A stretch of 50,074 bases of DNA from Oxalobacteraceae bacterium (GCA_025352145.1 JANXTY010000026.1:1-50074), one strand, 5' to 3'; numbered from the stretch's first letter, positions 16,588-26,462 are shown. Made by a program: numbers and translations. The notes: generated from the sequence alone by a model not told the origin.

Positions 16588-18447
16588 TCAAGGTTCCCGA
16601 CACAGGCAATGCGTGAGCGCGACATACGGTTTATGGCCGTCAGTCAAATCGGCCAACCAACTCAATTCGCCGACCACGTCTTTGGCTGCGGAGGCTGGAA
16701 TAGCAGCAGGCACCACGCTCAATTTGAGATGCGTATTCACTACTTGTGCCACCGAACCGCCTAACAGACTGAGGACACGGTCAAATTTCGATTGATCGCG
16801 TTCCAGATAGGCGACACGATAACCCGTGGATAATTTAGCCCGGGTAGCAGCTGATTTAATCGCATCTTCATAGCTACCCACCGTATCGATCAATCCGCGT
16901 TCCTTGGCTTGCTGTCCAGTCCATACGCGGCCTTGCGCAACGGCATCAATTTTCTCCGGCGTGGTTTTACGGGCAACTGCGACTTTGGTGGTGAAATCGC
17001 TATACACATGTTCAACGGCAGTTTGAATCAATTGCCCAAAGCGCGGATCCATCGGACGCAAAGGATTGGTGGCATCGCGTAGCCAAGTAGTGGTCACGCC
17101 GGCAGTATGTATGCCTAATTTATCGATCACCTTGTCTGCCGTCGGGAAGATGGCGAACACCCCGATCGAACCGGTAACAGTGGCTGCATCGGCGATCACT
17201 TCGTCAGACGCCATCGAAATCCAATAGCCTCCTGAAGCCGCTACGTTGCCCATGGAAATCACTACCGGCTTGCCCGCCTGGCGGGTTAATTCCAATTCAC
17301 GGCGTATCAGCTCTGAGCCAAATGCACTACCACCGGGGGAATCAACACGTAGCACGATAGCCTTGATCTGATCGTCCTCACGCGCCTTGCGAATTAAATT
17401 CGCCGTAGACAACCCGCCGATCTTGCCTGCGGGCGCATTGCCATCGCTGATCTCGCCAGAAGCAATCACCACACCGACAGCATCGCCAAACAGTTTTGGT
17501 TTTTGCGCCGACAAATAATCTTCGAATGAAACCTGGCGGAAACTCTTGCCCTCGTCATCCTTGGCGCCGCGCGTGATCATTAACTGCCGCAGCTCATCAC
17601 GCGTGGCAAGGCCATCGACCAATTTAGTCGAAAGCGCCAGCTTGCCGACATCCCCACCGGCGGCAGCCAATAATTGCGGCAAATCGTTGATGATACGCAT
17701 CAGGCTACCGGCGGGCAGTTTTCGCGCTTTCTCCACGCCATCCGTATAGGTGGTCCACATAGCGTTGTACAGAAAACTCTCCGCTTCCGCTGCGGCTGGC
17801 GATGGGCCATTCGCGATATACGGTTCGGCAAAACTTTTATAAGTGCCGACCCGCATCACATTCACTGTCACACCAAGCTTGTCTAGCGCATCACGATAAT
17901 AATTGCGATGCCCGCCGAAGCCGTCGATCAAGACCAGACCCATCGGATGCAACAACACTTCATTAGCATGCGCGGCCAGATAATACTGGCGTTGGTTGTA
18001 ACTCGACCCCCAGGCGATGACCGATTTTCCATTCGCCTTAAATTGATCCAGTGCAGCGGCGACCTCGCGCAATATCGGCAAGCCTGCGCCCTGCAGATCA
18101 TCGAGTACCAACACCGCACTGCTAATCTGAGGGTCTTTCGCTGCTGCACTCAGCACTGTCAAGACATCGCGTAATTGAGTATCTTTGTGTTTCTCTCCTG
18201 ACATTCCCTCCAATAACAGGTCACCGGCATTCCCGATGCGCTGCTCAACCAATTGCCCTTTTAAATCAAGAACCAGCACAGTTTTTTCTTTTAAATGCTT
18301 GGCCCCACCGCCAAAGAGAGACACCGCGATAACGATGAGCAACAACAAAAATAAGAGGTTCAAAATCAAACGTCGCCCAGCATCGAGCGTGCGCCAAAAA
18401 AAACTGAACCCCGCACGAATCATGCGAAATGGTGAAAGGGACATCAT
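16588..18447 (-). CDS. sppA: Signal peptide peptidase SppA, 67 kDa type
   Basis: Inner-membrane serine protease that degrades cleaved signal peptides. One N-terminal membrane helix (residues about 25-46, [19 protein letters not shown]) anchors two tandem ClpP/crotonase-like domains. The first carries the region of the catalytic Lys ([29 protein letters not shown]), the second the catalytic Ser in [35 protein letters not shown] and [12 protein letters not shown] are conserved around the active site. At 619 aa it matches the long Gram-negative form. AAGGA lies about 5 bases before the first of two ATGs. It appears monocistronic. Confidence 0.96.
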   Translation of the reverse strand: MMSLSPFRMIRAGFSFFWRTLDAGRRLILNLLFLLLLIVIAVSLFGGGAKHLKEKTVLVLDLKGQLVEQRIGNAGDLLLEGMSGEKHKDTQLRDVLTVLSAAAKDPQISSAVLVLDDLQGAGLPILREVAAALDQFKANGKSVIAWGSSYNQRQYYLAAHANEVLLHPMGLVLIDGFGGHRNYYRDALDKLGVTVNVMRVGTYKSFAEPYIANGPSPAAAEAESFLYNAMWTTYTDGVEKARKLPAGSLMRIINDLPQLLAAAGGDVGKLALSTKLVDGLATRDELRQLMITRGAKDDEGKSFRQVSFEDYLSAQKPKLFGDAVGVVIASGEISDGNAPAGKIGGLSTANLIRKAREDDQIKAIVLRVDSPGGSAFGSELIRRELELTRQAGKPVVISMGNVAASGGYWISMASDEVIADAATVTGSIGVFAIFPTADKVIDKLGIHTAGVTTTWLRDATNPLRPMDPRFGQLIQTAVEHVYSDFTTKVAVARKTTPEKIDAVAQGRVWTGQQAKERGLIDTVGSYEDAIKSAATRAKLSTGYRVAYLERDQSKFDRVLSLLGGSVAQVVNTHLKLSVVPAAIPASAAKDVVGELSWLADLTDGHKPYVALTHCLCREP

Positions 18448-18534
18448 TGATCCTTCATTGAGTAAAAATTAAATTCCAACCATGAACTGTAGCCACGGAT
18501 TGTAGTGGAAAATTGGCGCAGATTGATCGTCATT

Positions 18535-19371
18535 TCAGGCCGTCACATTAAGCGCAGCCAGCTCAGTCTCCGTAAAACCAGCCTTACGCCGTGCCTCCAT
18601 ATTAAATGGCCCCCGCATTCTCGGTGCCTGGTAGCGCTCTGCCAGTACCGCATACGTGGCAATCGGTTCCAAGCTACGCTCTGAGCATAACCAGGCATAC
18701 CAGCGATTGCCGACGGCGACATGTCCTATCTCGTCGTGCAAAATAATGTCCAAAATATGCGCGGCTGCCATATCACCCGCCTGAGCTAGCTTGGCGCGCA
18801 CGGGAGGCGATGCATCCAGCCCACGCGCCTCCATCGTTCGCGGCACCAGAGCGATGCGCGCCAGGATATCATTGCTGGTTCTTTCCGCCATATCCCACAA
18901 GCTATTATGGGCCGGGAAATCTCCATAGCAAAATCCCAATGTCTGCAAATGCGCCGATAACAATGAAAAATGCAAAGCCTCTTCCTTAGCTACGCCAAGC
19001 CAGTCAACGTAGTATTCCTGCGGCATGTCAGGAAAACGCCAGATGGCATCGAGCGCCAGATTAATTGCATTAAACTCAATGTGTGCCAATGCATGAATCA
19101 ATACTGCACGCCCTTCCACCGTATTCATTGCACGACGTTTGACCAATAGCGGAGACACCAATTCGGGCCGTTGCGGAAAGCCGGGAACCGGCAAGGTCGC
19201 CACGATGTCTGCAGCACGATTCAACATTACCAAGCCGCCCTGCCATGCGTGTGCCAAACGTCCCACCAAGGCCACTTTCTGCGTCACGCCCGCCTCAGCC
19301 AGACAGACCAACGCCGCTTGACGCATGTCGAAAGGCGTCACTTCAAAGAAATTTTCTGTCTGGAAAGGCAT
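18535..19371 (-). CDS. DUF455 ferritin-like protein
   Basis: A 278-aa helical protein of the DUF455 ferritin-like group, related in fold to the di-iron hydroxylase MiaE. Metal-ligand-type Glu/His residues are visible in ALAHIEFNAINLALDA, GVAKEEALHFSLLSAHL and ILHDEIGHVAVGNRW (ExxH patterns), as expected of a di-iron four-helix bundle. The biochemical role is not known. It reads divergently from the gamma-carbonic anhydrase with only 65 bp between starts, so the two probably share a bidirectional promoter region. The ATG at 19371 has a poor ribosome site; an ATG at 19326 is possible. Confidence 0.88.
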   Translation of the reverse strand: MPFQTENFFEVTPFDMRQAALVCLAEAGVTQKVALVGRLAHAWQGGLVMLNRAADIVATLPVPGFPQRPELVSPLLVKRRAMNTVEGRAVLIHALAHIEFNAINLALDAIWRFPDMPQEYYVDWLGVAKEEALHFSLLSAHLQTLGFCYGDFPAHNSLWDMAERTSNDILARIALVPRTMEARGLDASPPVRAKLAQAGDMAAAHILDIILHDEIGHVAVGNRWYAWLCSERSLEPIATYAVLAERYQAPRMRGPFNMEARRKAGFTETELAALNVTA

Positions 19372-19436
19372 GAGAGGATTCGCATGAGCGGCAGTAGAAT
19401 ACGGTATTGTAAAGAAATGTCACTCTGCGGAAATAT

Positions 19437-19964
19437 ATGGCCACATACCAACTAGGTGAAAACATACCAGAAATCGATCCAAGCGTGTACATCGCCGAAT
19501 CGGCCAGCGTGATTGGCAAAGTAAAAATCGACGCTATGGCATCCATCTGGTTTAACGTCACGATACGCGGCGACAACGAACGCATCTGCATCGGGGAAAA
19601 CAGCAATGTGCAAGAAAATTGCGTCCTGCATACCGACCCTGGTTATCCCCTCACTATCGGCAACAATGTAACGGTCGGTCATCAAGCCATGCTGCATGGT
19701 TGCAACATCGGCGATGGTACCCTGATCGGGATTCAAGCCGTCATTTTAAATGGCGCAAAAATCGGAAAAAACTGCCTGGTAGGTGCCGGCGCTCTGATCA
19801 CAGAGGGCAAGGAATTTCCCGACAATTGCCTGATCATAGGCGCGCCCGCCAAAGCAATGCGTACCTTGAACCCCGAGGACATCGCAAAAATAGCAGGCAA
19901 CACCCGTAATTATGTAGAACGCGGTCAATTATTTAAAACCGGTTTGAAACGGATCGCATTATGA
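19437..19964 (+). CDS. Gamma-carbonic anhydrase family protein
   Basis: A 175-aa left-handed beta-helix protein with hexapeptide repeats (VIGKVKI, ICIGENSNVQENCVL, IGNNVTVGHQAML, IGDGTLIGIQAVIL, IGKNCLVGAGALI). It carries the three zinc-ligand histidines of the gamma class at about H65, H82 and H87 (VLHTD, VGHQAMLHG). Members (E. coli YrdA/CaiE-like) are trimers; some hydrate CO2, many have no proven activity. Its stop overlaps the start of hslO by 4 bp (ATGA), indicating translational coupling. Confidence 0.93.
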   Translation: MATYQLGENIPEIDPSVYIAESASVIGKVKIDAMASIWFNVTIRGDNERICIGENSNVQENCVLHTDPGYPLTIGNNVTVGHQAMLHGCNIGDGTLIGIQAVILNGAKIGKNCLVGAGALITEGKEFPDNCLIIGAPAKAMRTLNPEDIAKIAGNTRNYVERGQLFKTGLKRIAL

Positions 19965-20893
19965 AAGACACCCTCCAGAAATTCATGTTTGAAAATGGCC
20001 CCGTCCGCGGCGAGCTGGTGGAAATGTCAGAAACATGGCGTCAAGTACAGTCGAGGCAAGACTATCCGCTTGCAGTCAGAATTCTGCTCGGTGAAATGCT
20101 CTCGGCAGCAGCGCTACTCTCTGCCAACCTCAAATTTAACGGCGCCATCGTCATGCAAATTCACGGCGATGGGCCGGTGCGTTTGCTAGTGGTCGAGTGC
20201 GATGCCGATTTGCGCCTGCGCGCTACAGCCAAACTGACACCGGATGCCATCATTGCCGACGATGACGATTTGGCGCAACTAGTACATGCACACGGCAACG
20301 GTCGCTTTGTCATCACGCTGGACCCCAAAGATAAATTACCGGGTCAACAGCCTTACCAAGGCATCGTCCCGCTCGATGGCAACAGCATCGCCACCGTGAT
20401 CGAAAATTACATGCTGCGTTCCGAGCAGTTAGATACCAAGTTATGGCTTGCCGCCGACCCCCAGGTAGCACGCGGCCTGTTACTGCAAAAATTGCCTGTC
20501 GAAGGCGGCACTGATATGGCGTCCGGCCATGCAAACGATCTGGAAACCTGGAACCGCTCGGTCGTGTTAGCCTCCACGCTAAAAAATGCAGAACTGTTAA
20601 GCACCGATATCCGCACCCTCATGCACCGCTTGTTTTGGGAAGAAACGATCCGCATATTTGAGCCGAAACATCCCAGCTTTCACTGCTCCTGCACACGAGA
20701 AAAGGTCGGCAACATGCTGAAAATGTTAGGCCAGCCGGAGATTGAATCAATGCTGGAAGAATTAGGTAACGTGAGCGTCAATTGCGATTTCTGCGGCCAA
20801 CAATATGGATTTGACAAAGTCGATTGCACGCAATTATTTTCCGCCGATTCGCTCGCTGAAATGCTCATCCCGGCCAGCGACATCAAACACTAG
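19961..20893 (+). CDS. hslO: Redox-regulated chaperone Hsp33
   Basis: Cytoplasmic holdase switched on by oxidation. The N-terminal chaperone domain (VRGELVEMSETW, DGPVRLLVVECD, PYQGIVPLDG, YMLRSEQLDT) is followed by the C-terminal zinc redox switch with the four Cys in HCSCTREK and NCDFCGQQY, matching CxC and CxxC. On oxidation these lose zinc and form disulfides. At 310 aa it is slightly longer than the E. coli protein. It is translated in a 4-bp overlap with the carbonic-anhydrase gene. The long nested palindrome begins directly behind its stop. Confidence 0.97.
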   Translation: MKDTLQKFMFENGPVRGELVEMSETWRQVQSRQDYPLAVRILLGEMLSAAALLSANLKFNGAIVMQIHGDGPVRLLVVECDADLRLRATAKLTPDAIIADDDDLAQLVHAHGNGRFVITLDPKDKLPGQQPYQGIVPLDGNSIATVIENYMLRSEQLDTKLWLAADPQVARGLLLQKLPVEGGTDMASGHANDLETWNRSVVLASTLKNAELLSTDIRTLMHRLFWEETIRIFEPKHPSFHCSCTREKVGNMLKMLGQPEIESMLEELGNVSVNCDFCGQQYGFDKVDCTQLFSADSLAEMLIPASDIKH

Positions 20894-20899
20894 TAGCCT

Positions 20900-21133
20900 G
20901 CAAAATAGGCGCTAACAACCCTGAACTGAGAAGCAGGGCGATTGCATGAAGCTACTGCGCACGGCTTTGACCACGAAATACACGAAACGAACAAGGGTAG
21001 AACGAAAACACATACAGTTCATTTTGGTTTTGGGAGATTTTTTTATGCTGTAGTTTTTGATTTTTTTCATGCTTTTCGTGTATTTCGTGGACAGTTTTTC
21101 TTCATGCAATCGCCCTGTGATGCGCCTATTTGC
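20900..21133. repeat. Large nested palindrome (MITE-like)
   Basis: Three pairs of inverted arms are nested in about 234 bp. The outer pair is GCAAAATAGGCGC (20900-20912) and GCGCCTATTTGC (21122-21133, one base missing). The middle pair is CAGGGCGATTGCATGAAG (20934-20951), repeated exactly in inverse at 21100-21117. The inner pair is CCACGAAATACACGAAA (20971-20987), repeated exactly in inverse at 21074-21090. The centre is not paired. Short open frames across it, rich in Lys/Thr/Tyr, reflect the repeat and are not genes. It looks like a non-autonomous mobile palindrome or a REP-type element and could act as a bidirectional terminator behind hslO. Confidence 0.8.
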
Positions 21134-21384
21134 GCATTCCAAGCAGAACTCCTATTGCGCACACGACAGCAGCTTTTTGTAAGCACTATCCAAACAAACA
21201 ATACCGAAGATGATAGAAACAAACACACCAAAAAATATATAAAATTACAATATCAAAAATACACCTTAAATAAAATTAACAAGCGTATTATTCAAATACG
21301 CAGGAAGTGCGCCGGGCGGGGGAAAAAGGGAATTTCCTGGACGCACTCCATCTTAACCATTAGGGACACCGAGATATCACCATC
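21134..21384 (+). other. AT-rich leader of the GGDEF-EAL gene
   Basis: About 250 bp, strikingly A-rich between 21190 and 21290, likely containing the promoter of the following gene. A small perfect inverted repeat (GCGTATT, ATTCA, AATACGC; 21283-21301) could be an operator. No gene was recognised. Confidence 0.4.
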
Positions 21385-24300
21385 ATGGGTAGCAGCGACT
21401 CACAAAATGCACCCACTGTGGACATGTCCACAGACACTGCGTCTGCATCGGCGTCGGCGTCGGCGTCATTAAGCGCCTACATCGATCTATACAATCTTAC
21501 GTCCGACTGCGTAAAGCTATTAACCCATGATGGGACTTTGCTGCAAATGAATGCGGCCGGCCTGTGCATGATTGAGGCCGACAATTTCCAGCAAGTCGAA
21601 AATACTTGCCTCTCCCCACTGATCATCGAAGAATTTCGCGCCCCTTTCGACGCGCTCAGTAGCACTGTTTTCGCAGGAAAAGCCGACAACCTGGAATTCC
21701 AGATCGTTGGACTTAAAGGCACCCCTCGCTGGCTGGAAATCCATGCCACGCCATTACGCGATGAGTCCGGTCAGGTGACTGCATTACTCGGTATTTCGCG
21801 CGATATCACTGCGCGCAAGCACGCTGAACAGGCCCTCCATCAAAGCGAGCAACGTTTTCGTTGTGTGATCGAAGCTATTCCACAACAGGTATGGACTACT
21901 TCACCGAATGGCACACTCAATTACGTCAATCAGCGTGTCCTCGATTATTTAGGTACTACGTCAGAAATCCTCCTGGGTTCAGGATGGATGGAGGTTGTCC
22001 ATCCCGACGACTTGCCGGAAGCGCTTCAACGCTGGTCCCTGGCGTCCTCCACAGGGAGCCTCTACAAAGTGGATTACCGCATACGCCGCGCCGATGGAAG
22101 CTATCAATGGCATGTCAGCATGGCTCTTCCCTTGCACGATGACAACGGCGATATCCTCCAATGGTTCGGGACAAACACCGACATCACCGCTCATAAAGAC
22201 ATTGAAATCGCGCTCGTTGCAAGCGAAGCTCATCTTGCCACCGCGCAAGCCCACGCGCATATCGGCAGTTGGGAAATAAATGTCGTATCGGGAACCTCTT
22301 CCGCTTCGGCGCAATGGTTCCACATCACGGGATTTGACGCAGCCCAAGGCATGCCAACCATCAGGGAGTTTTTGTCCCTCATTCATCCCGATGATCTCGA
22401 CCAATTCAAGACTAATTACACTAAGGCGTTGGTCGAGCCCTATCATAGCCGAATGGATTTTCGCTTGAGAGGGCCAGATGGAAGCTACCGCTGGTTTGAA
22501 GCGCGCTGCAAAACTATTTGCAGTCAAGCCGGGCAATTAGAGCGCATGATCGGCACGACGCAAGACATCACCGACCGCAAACAAAGCGATGCTGCGCGGC
22601 AAAAAAGCGAGGCCCTCCTCGCCGCCGCACAGGCCCGGGCAAAATTAGGCAGTTGGCGCCACGATCTGATTTCTGGGGAAGCAGAGTGGTCGGCTGAGAT
22701 GTATCGCCTTTTTGAACGGAACCCCGCACTTCCCCCTCCCGGATTTTCTGAGTTAACCACGCTCATTCACCCCGACGACCAACAAGAATTTATGCGCCAT
22801 CACGAGCGCTTTATTCACGAAGGCCGCAACTACCTGTTGGACCTTCGCCTGCCACAAAGCAAGGGCTATTATCTCTGGATTGAAGCACGTAGCGAAACCA
22901 TCCGCGATGCCCAGGGACGTGTTGTGCTGTTAGCTGGAACCGCGCAAGACATTACTGCACGCAAACAGGCAGAGCTCGCGTTAAACACCAGCGAATCCCG
23001 GTTTAAGGCGTTTATGGAAAAATCGCCCATGCTGGCTTTTATCAAGGATGAAGAAGGAAAATTTATCTACATTAATCCCACTTTCGAACGCGTATTTCAG
23101 CTCACCCCGCAAGCGATCATCGGCAAAACCGTATTCCATATCTGGCCGCCCGATATAGCGGATACACTCCATCAACACGATACTGCCATCTTCCTCTCCG
23201 GCCACCAAACGGAGGCATTGGAAGACGTGCCAACGCCGAATGGAATGCGCCACTGGCTATCCGTTAAATTTATCTTTTCCCACGCCGATGGTCAGCGCTT
23301 TCTCGGCGGTACAGCCATTGATATGACCGAGCGTCACCAAGCCGAAGAAGCACTACGCACAAGCACGCAACTGCTCGAGGCCGCCAACAAAGAACTGGAA
23401 CATGCCAACACCGCACTGGCCCACATTGCGCACTATGATTCGCTCACTCATTTACCGAATCGCGTATTACTGGCGGATCGCATGCAGCAAGCCATGATTA
23501 CGACACGGCGGCGCGAAAAAGCACTCGCCGTGGCTTTTCTCGATCTGGACGGCTTCAAGGTCATCAACGACCGCCACGGCCACGGCGTCGGTGATGAACT
23601 ACTCATCACCCTCGCCTCCCGAATGAAAAATACCCTCAGAGATAGCGACACACTTGCACGTATCGGCGGCGACGAATTTGTCGCCGTACTGACCGATTTA
23701 GAGCAGCCTTCAGATTGCGAAACCCTATTGTCGCGGCTGCTCCAGGCTGCCGCAGAACCTGTGATAGTGGGCGAAAACCTTTTAGAGGTATCTGCCAGCA
23801 TCGGCGTAACAATCTATCCGCAAGACGGCGTGAACGCAGATCAGCTGTTGCGTCATGCTGATCAGGCCATGTATCTCGCCAAACAAGCCGGTAAAAATTG
23901 CTACCACATGTTCGACGTAGCCCGCGATGCTGCCACCCAAACCCAGCGCGAAGAATTGAGAAATATTGGCGCTGCACTGGGCCGCAATGAGTTCGTCCTG
24001 TTTTACCAACCGAAGGTCAACATGCGTACCGGCGTCATCATTGGCGTAGAAGCGCTCATTCGATGGCAACATCCCACGCAGGGCTTGCTGCCGCCAGCGA
24101 TGTTTTTACCCGCGATCGAAAATCATTACATCAGTGTGACTCTGGGAGAATGGGTCATCGCCAGCGCCCTGACACAAATGACGCAATGGCTTGGCGCCGG
24201 ACTGGAGATTCCTATCAGCGTCAATATTGGCGCACTCCAGCTCCAACAACACGACTTCCCCAAACGTCTGGAACAACTACTCGCAGCCTATCCCGAAGTC

Positions 24301-24756
24301 AATCCAACCCATCTAGAACTGGAAATTTTAGAGACCAGCACGCTGGTAGACATCGCTCAGGCTTCTACCGTGATAAAAGCCTGTCAAGCGCTGGGCGTCA
24401 GCTTTGCACTAGACGATTTCGGCACGGGATATTCCTCGCTAGCCTACTTAAAACGATTGCCTGCCGAGTTTCTCAAGATCGATCAAAGCTTTGTACGTAA
24501 TATGCTCGATGACCCGGACGATCTCGCTATTATTCAAGGCATTATTGGACTAGCCGCAGCCTTCCATCGCAAGGTCATTGCCGAAGGCGTCGAAACCATT
24601 GCGCATGGCGAGATGTTATTGGCCAATGGCTGTGAACTCGCCCAAGGGTTCGGCATCGCACACCCCATGCCCGCAGAGGACATTCCCCATTGGGTCACAA
24701 CCTGGCAACCGGATGCAGCATGGTGCCTTTCATCCAACCGAATATTTAATCACTGA
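21385..24756 (+). CDS. Multi-PAS diguanylate cyclase/phosphodiesterase (GGDEF-EAL)
   Basis: An 1123-aa protein that should make and/or degrade cyclic di-GMP in response to signals sensed by PAS domains. After an Ala-Ser repeat near residues 19-28 come about five PAS/PAC units, at roughly 30-150, 155-275, 280-405, 405-530 and 535-655; each of the five units ends in a DIT or DMT motif with a conserved Arg. The GGDEF domain (about 685-850) has an intact ARIGGDEF and an upstream RDSD inhibitory site. The EAL domain (about 865-1115) keeps EALIRW, NIGALQL, ELEILE, DDFGTGYSSL, KIDQSFV and EGVET, so both activities may be present. There is no membrane segment, so it is probably cytoplasmic. Monocistronic. 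Confidence 0.95.
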   Translation: MGSSDSQNAPTVDMSTDTASASASASASLSAYIDLYNLTSDCVKLLTHDGTLLQMNAAGLCMIEADNFQQVENTCLSPLIIEEFRAPFDALSSTVFAGKADNLEFQIVGLKGTPRWLEIHATPLRDESGQVTALLGISRDITARKHAEQALHQSEQRFRCVIEAIPQQVWTTSPNGTLNYVNQRVLDYLGTTSEILLGSGWMEVVHPDDLPEALQRWSLASSTGSLYKVDYRIRRADGSYQWHVSMALPLHDDNGDILQWFGTNTDITAHKDIEIALVASEAHLATAQAHAHIGSWEINVVSGTSSASAQWFHITGFDAAQGMPTIREFLSLIHPDDLDQFKTNYTKALVEPYHSRMDFRLRGPDGSYRWFEARCKTICSQAGQLERMIGTTQDITDRKQSDAARQKSEALLAAAQARAKLGSWRHDLISGEAEWSAEMYRLFERNPALPPPGFSELTTLIHPDDQQEFMRHHERFIHEGRNYLLDLRLPQSKGYYLWIEARSETIRDAQGRVVLLAGTAQDITARKQAELALNTSESRFKAFMEKSPMLAFIKDEEGKFIYINPTFERVFQLTPQAIIGKTVFHIWPPDIADTLHQHDTAIFLSGHQTEALEDVPTPNGMRHWLSVKFIFSHADGQRFLGGTAIDMTERHQAEEALRTSTQLLEAANKELEHANTALAHIAHYDSLTHLPNRVLLADRMQQAMITTRRREKALAVAFLDLDGFKVINDRHGHGVGDELLITLASRMKNTLRDSDTLARIGGDEFVAVLTDLEQPSDCETLLSRLLQAAAEPVIVGENLLEVSASIGVTIYPQDGVNADQLLRHADQAMYLAKQAGKNCYHMFDVARDAATQTQREELRNIGAALGRNEFVLFYQPKVNMRTGVIIGVEALIRWQHPTQGLLPPAMFLPAIENHYISVTLGEWVIASALTQMTQWLGAGLEIPISVNIGALQLQQHDFPKRLEQLLAAYPEVNPTHLELEILETSTLVDIAQASTVIKACQALGVSFALDDFGTGYSSLAYLKRLPAEFLKIDQSFVRNMLDDPDDLAIIQGIIGLAAAFHRKVIAEGVETIAHGEMLLANGCELAQGFGIAHPMPAEDIPHWVTTWQPDAAWCLSSNRIFNH

Positions 24757-24758
24757 AA

Positions 24759-24773
24759 GAGCCTGAGAGGCTC
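24759..24773. terminator. Short hairpin between convergent genes
   Basis: GAGCCT, loop GAG, AGGCTC forms a 6-bp stem directly between the GGDEF-EAL stop and the ispF stop, overlapping the latter. It has no T-run and is a weak candidate for a bidirectional terminator. Confidence 0.35.
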
Positions 24774-25281
24774 AGCGCAACACAATGAGCGCTACTGCTT
24801 CCGCCGCGATCCCTTCTTCACGTCCCAGATAGCCCAGCTTTTCATTGGTCTTGGCTTTAATATTTACCTGGCCGATGCTGACATTTAAATCCTCCGCAAT
24901 ATTGGCAATCATCTGCCCGATGTGCGGCGCCATTTTTGGCCTTTGCGCAATGATGGTGGCATCGATATTACCGATGTCATAGCCGGTAGCAAGTACGCGT
25001 TTGACGGCCTCACGCAACAAACCGCGTGAATCGGCCCCAGAATATTGGGGATCGGTATCTGAAAAATGCCGACCGATATCGCCTAAACCCGCTGCGCCAA
25101 AAATCGCATCGGTGATCGCATGCAGCAACACATCCGCATCCGAGTGCCCGAGCAAACCGACAGGATGAGGGATCGTGACGCCACCGATAATCAGCTTGCG
25201 CCCTTCCACCAGGGCGTGACAGTCGTAACCCTGTCCAATTCGAAAAGGGAGAGGGGTGATAAGCGGAATTTTATTTAACAT
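24772..25281 (-). CDS. ispF: 2-C-methyl-D-erythritol 2,4-cyclodiphosphate synthase
   Basis: Fifth enzyme of the MEP isoprenoid pathway, converting CDP-ME 2-phosphate to MEcPP with release of CMP; a cytoplasmic trimer with zinc. Zinc ligands are visible as D20 and H22 in GYDCHAL and H54 in [27 protein letters not shown] and [17 protein letters not shown] are family signatures. The 169-aa length is slightly long owing to about 10 N-terminal residues. In most relatives ispF follows ispD; here it is the last gene behind crcB (6-bp gap) in the molybdopterin cluster, so ispD must lie elsewhere. Confidence 0.96.
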   Translation of the reverse strand: MLNKIPLITPLPFRIGQGYDCHALVEGRKLIIGGVTIPHPVGLLGHSDADVLLHAITDAIFGAAGLGDIGRHFSDTDPQYSGADSRGLLREAVKRVLATGYDIGNIDATIIAQRPKMAPHIGQMIANIAEDLNVSIGQVNIKAKTNEKLGYLGREEGIAAEAVALIVLR

Positions 25282-25287
25282 GGGGTC

Positions 25288-25680
25288 CTATCCGGCGAGT
25301 GCTTTATAAATCGAAAAAGTCGCAAAACCAGCCATGCACAAGAGAATCGAACCGACTAAATGCAAGGCTGAATGTCCCAGTGCCCAGCCCAGCTCACCCC
25401 GCTGCAACAAGAGCATTGCTTCTGCAGAAAAAGTAGAAAATGTCGTCAACCCACCCAGAAAACCCGTGATCACAAACAAACGCCATTCCGGCGAAAGCGA
25501 GGGTATGCTGCCGAAAAATGCCAACGCCATCCCAATCAAATAACCGCCGCCCAGATTAGCGGCCAGTGTCCCGATGGGCAATGGGTCGACCAATCCATTG
25601 AGCCAGACCCCCAGTCCCCAACGCAACCATGCACCGCATGCAGCACCGATGCCCACTGCTGCTACAGCTAACCAATTCAT
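25288..25680 (-). CDS. crcB: Fluoride channel CrcB/Fluc
   Basis: A 130-aa inner-membrane protein with four hydrophobic helices; in this family antiparallel dimers export fluoride. The conserved signature GFLGGLTTFSTFS and the N-terminal GAACGAWLRWGLG are present, and GTLAANLGGGYLIG contains the conserved Asn. The longer open frame starts at 25749, but the ATG at 25680 lies one base after the moaE stop and has GGGGAGGG upstream, so it is the start. No fluoride riboswitch precedes it, as it sits inside an operon. Confidence 0.95.
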   Translation of the reverse strand: MNWLAVAAVGIGAACGAWLRWGLGVWLNGLVDPLPIGTLAANLGGGYLIGMALAFFGSIPSLSPEWRLFVITGFLGGLTTFSTFSAEAMLLLQRGELGWALGHSALHLVGSILLCMAGFATFSIYKALAG

Positions 25681-25681
25681 T

Positions 25682-26176
25682 TTATTTCCCTCCCCGGTTA
25701 TCCGGTATATCGGCCTTGCCAGGCTGCCACTTCCCCAATGCAGCGTCATCTTTTAATCGCGCATCAACCCAGCGCCCTCCCTGGGACGTCTGCTCTTTTT
25801 TCCAGAAGGGCGCTTCTGTCTTGAGATAATCGATGATGAATTCACAGGCGGAAAACGCTTCGCCACGATGAGCAGCAATAACAGCAACGAGCACGATCTG
25901 ATCCATCGGTTTCAATGAACCCGTCCGATGAATCACCAGCGCATCGAATATATCCCAGCGCGCTCTGGCCTGCGCCACGATCTCTGTCAACGCCTTCTCG
26001 GTCATGCCGGGATAATGTTCCAATTCCATCTCCGCCACGCTGGCACCGTCGTTGATATCGCGCACTGTGCCCACGAAAGTAACGATGGCTCCAACGCGGG
26101 AATTGCCACGGCGAAGTTGCGCAATTTCAGTCGTCAGATCAAAGTCTTGCGTTTGAACGCGGATGGGCATACTCAT
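25682..26176 (-). CDS. moaE: Molybdopterin synthase catalytic subunit MoaE
   Basis: Large subunit of molybdopterin synthase, which inserts two sulfurs from MoaD thiocarboxylate into precursor Z to make molybdopterin. GAIVTFVGTVRD, MELEHYPGMTEKAL, IHRTGSLKPMDQIV, HRGEAFSACEFIIDYLKT and APFWKKE, with the catalytic Lys residues, are typical. At 164 aa the length is normal. The ATG at 26176, 4 bp after the moaD stop, is chosen; a second ATG follows two codons later, and the further upstream frame overlaps moaD. It is directly followed by crcB. Confidence 0.96.
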   Translation of the reverse strand: MSMPIRVQTQDFDLTTEIAQLRRGNSRVGAIVTFVGTVRDINDGASVAEMELEHYPGMTEKALTEIVAQARARWDIFDALVIHRTGSLKPMDQIVLVAVIAAHRGEAFSACEFIIDYLKTEAPFWKKEQTSQGGRWVDARLKDDAALGKWQPGKADIPDNRGGK

Positions 26177-26180
26177 TGCC

Positions 26181-26438
26181 TTAACCGCCGGTAACGGGGG
26201 GGAAAAAAGCGATCTCCCCACCTTCGGAAATCACCGCGTTCGCCTCGCACATTACCTGATTGTAGGCCATACGCAATACACGTTTTTCAGATAACGCATC
26301 GGCCCAGACGCCGCCGCGTGCGACTAACCATGCACGCACTTCGCCCACTGTAAAAATAGACTGAGGCAACACAAGCGATTCTTGCGAAACACCCAACGCC
26401 TCGCGCACGCTGGCAAAAAAACGAAGCTCAATATTCAT
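26181..26438 (-). CDS. moaD: Molybdopterin synthase sulfur carrier subunit MoaD
   Basis: An 85-aa ubiquitin-like protein that carries sulfur as a C-terminal thiocarboxylate into MoaE. The start MNIELRFFASVREALG and the end IAFFPPVTGG, with the obligatory Gly-Gly terminus, identify it. The poly-pyrimidine run encoding FFPPV near the end is normal for the family. Twenty-four bases separate it from moeA, and 4 bp from moaE. Confidence 0.95.
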   Translation of the reverse strand: MNIELRFFASVREALGVSQESLVLPQSIFTVGEVRAWLVARGGVWADALSEKRVLRMAYNQVMCEANAVISEGGEIAFFPPVTGG

Positions 26439-26462
26439 TCGGCTTTTCTCACACAGAGTTCA

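Noticed and set aside
21436-21470. TCGGCG hexamer repeats at the start of the GGDEF-EAL gene as a phase-variation tract
   Set aside because: The unit is six bases, so changes in number would only add or remove Ala-Ser pairs and not switch the gene; too few units for strong slippage.
20912-21472. Two overlapping open frames (76 and 176 codons) across the nested palindrome
   Set aside because: Their translations mirror the palindrome arms (for example TKYTKS and its inverse) and the larger one overlaps the GGDEF-EAL start in another frame; repeat-derived, not genes.
26181-26210. Run of seven C followed/preceded by six T at the moaD 3' end, as a possible phase-variable tract
   Set aside because: It encodes the conserved FFPPV of MoaD in frame, and moaD reads through to the proper Gly-Gly terminus.
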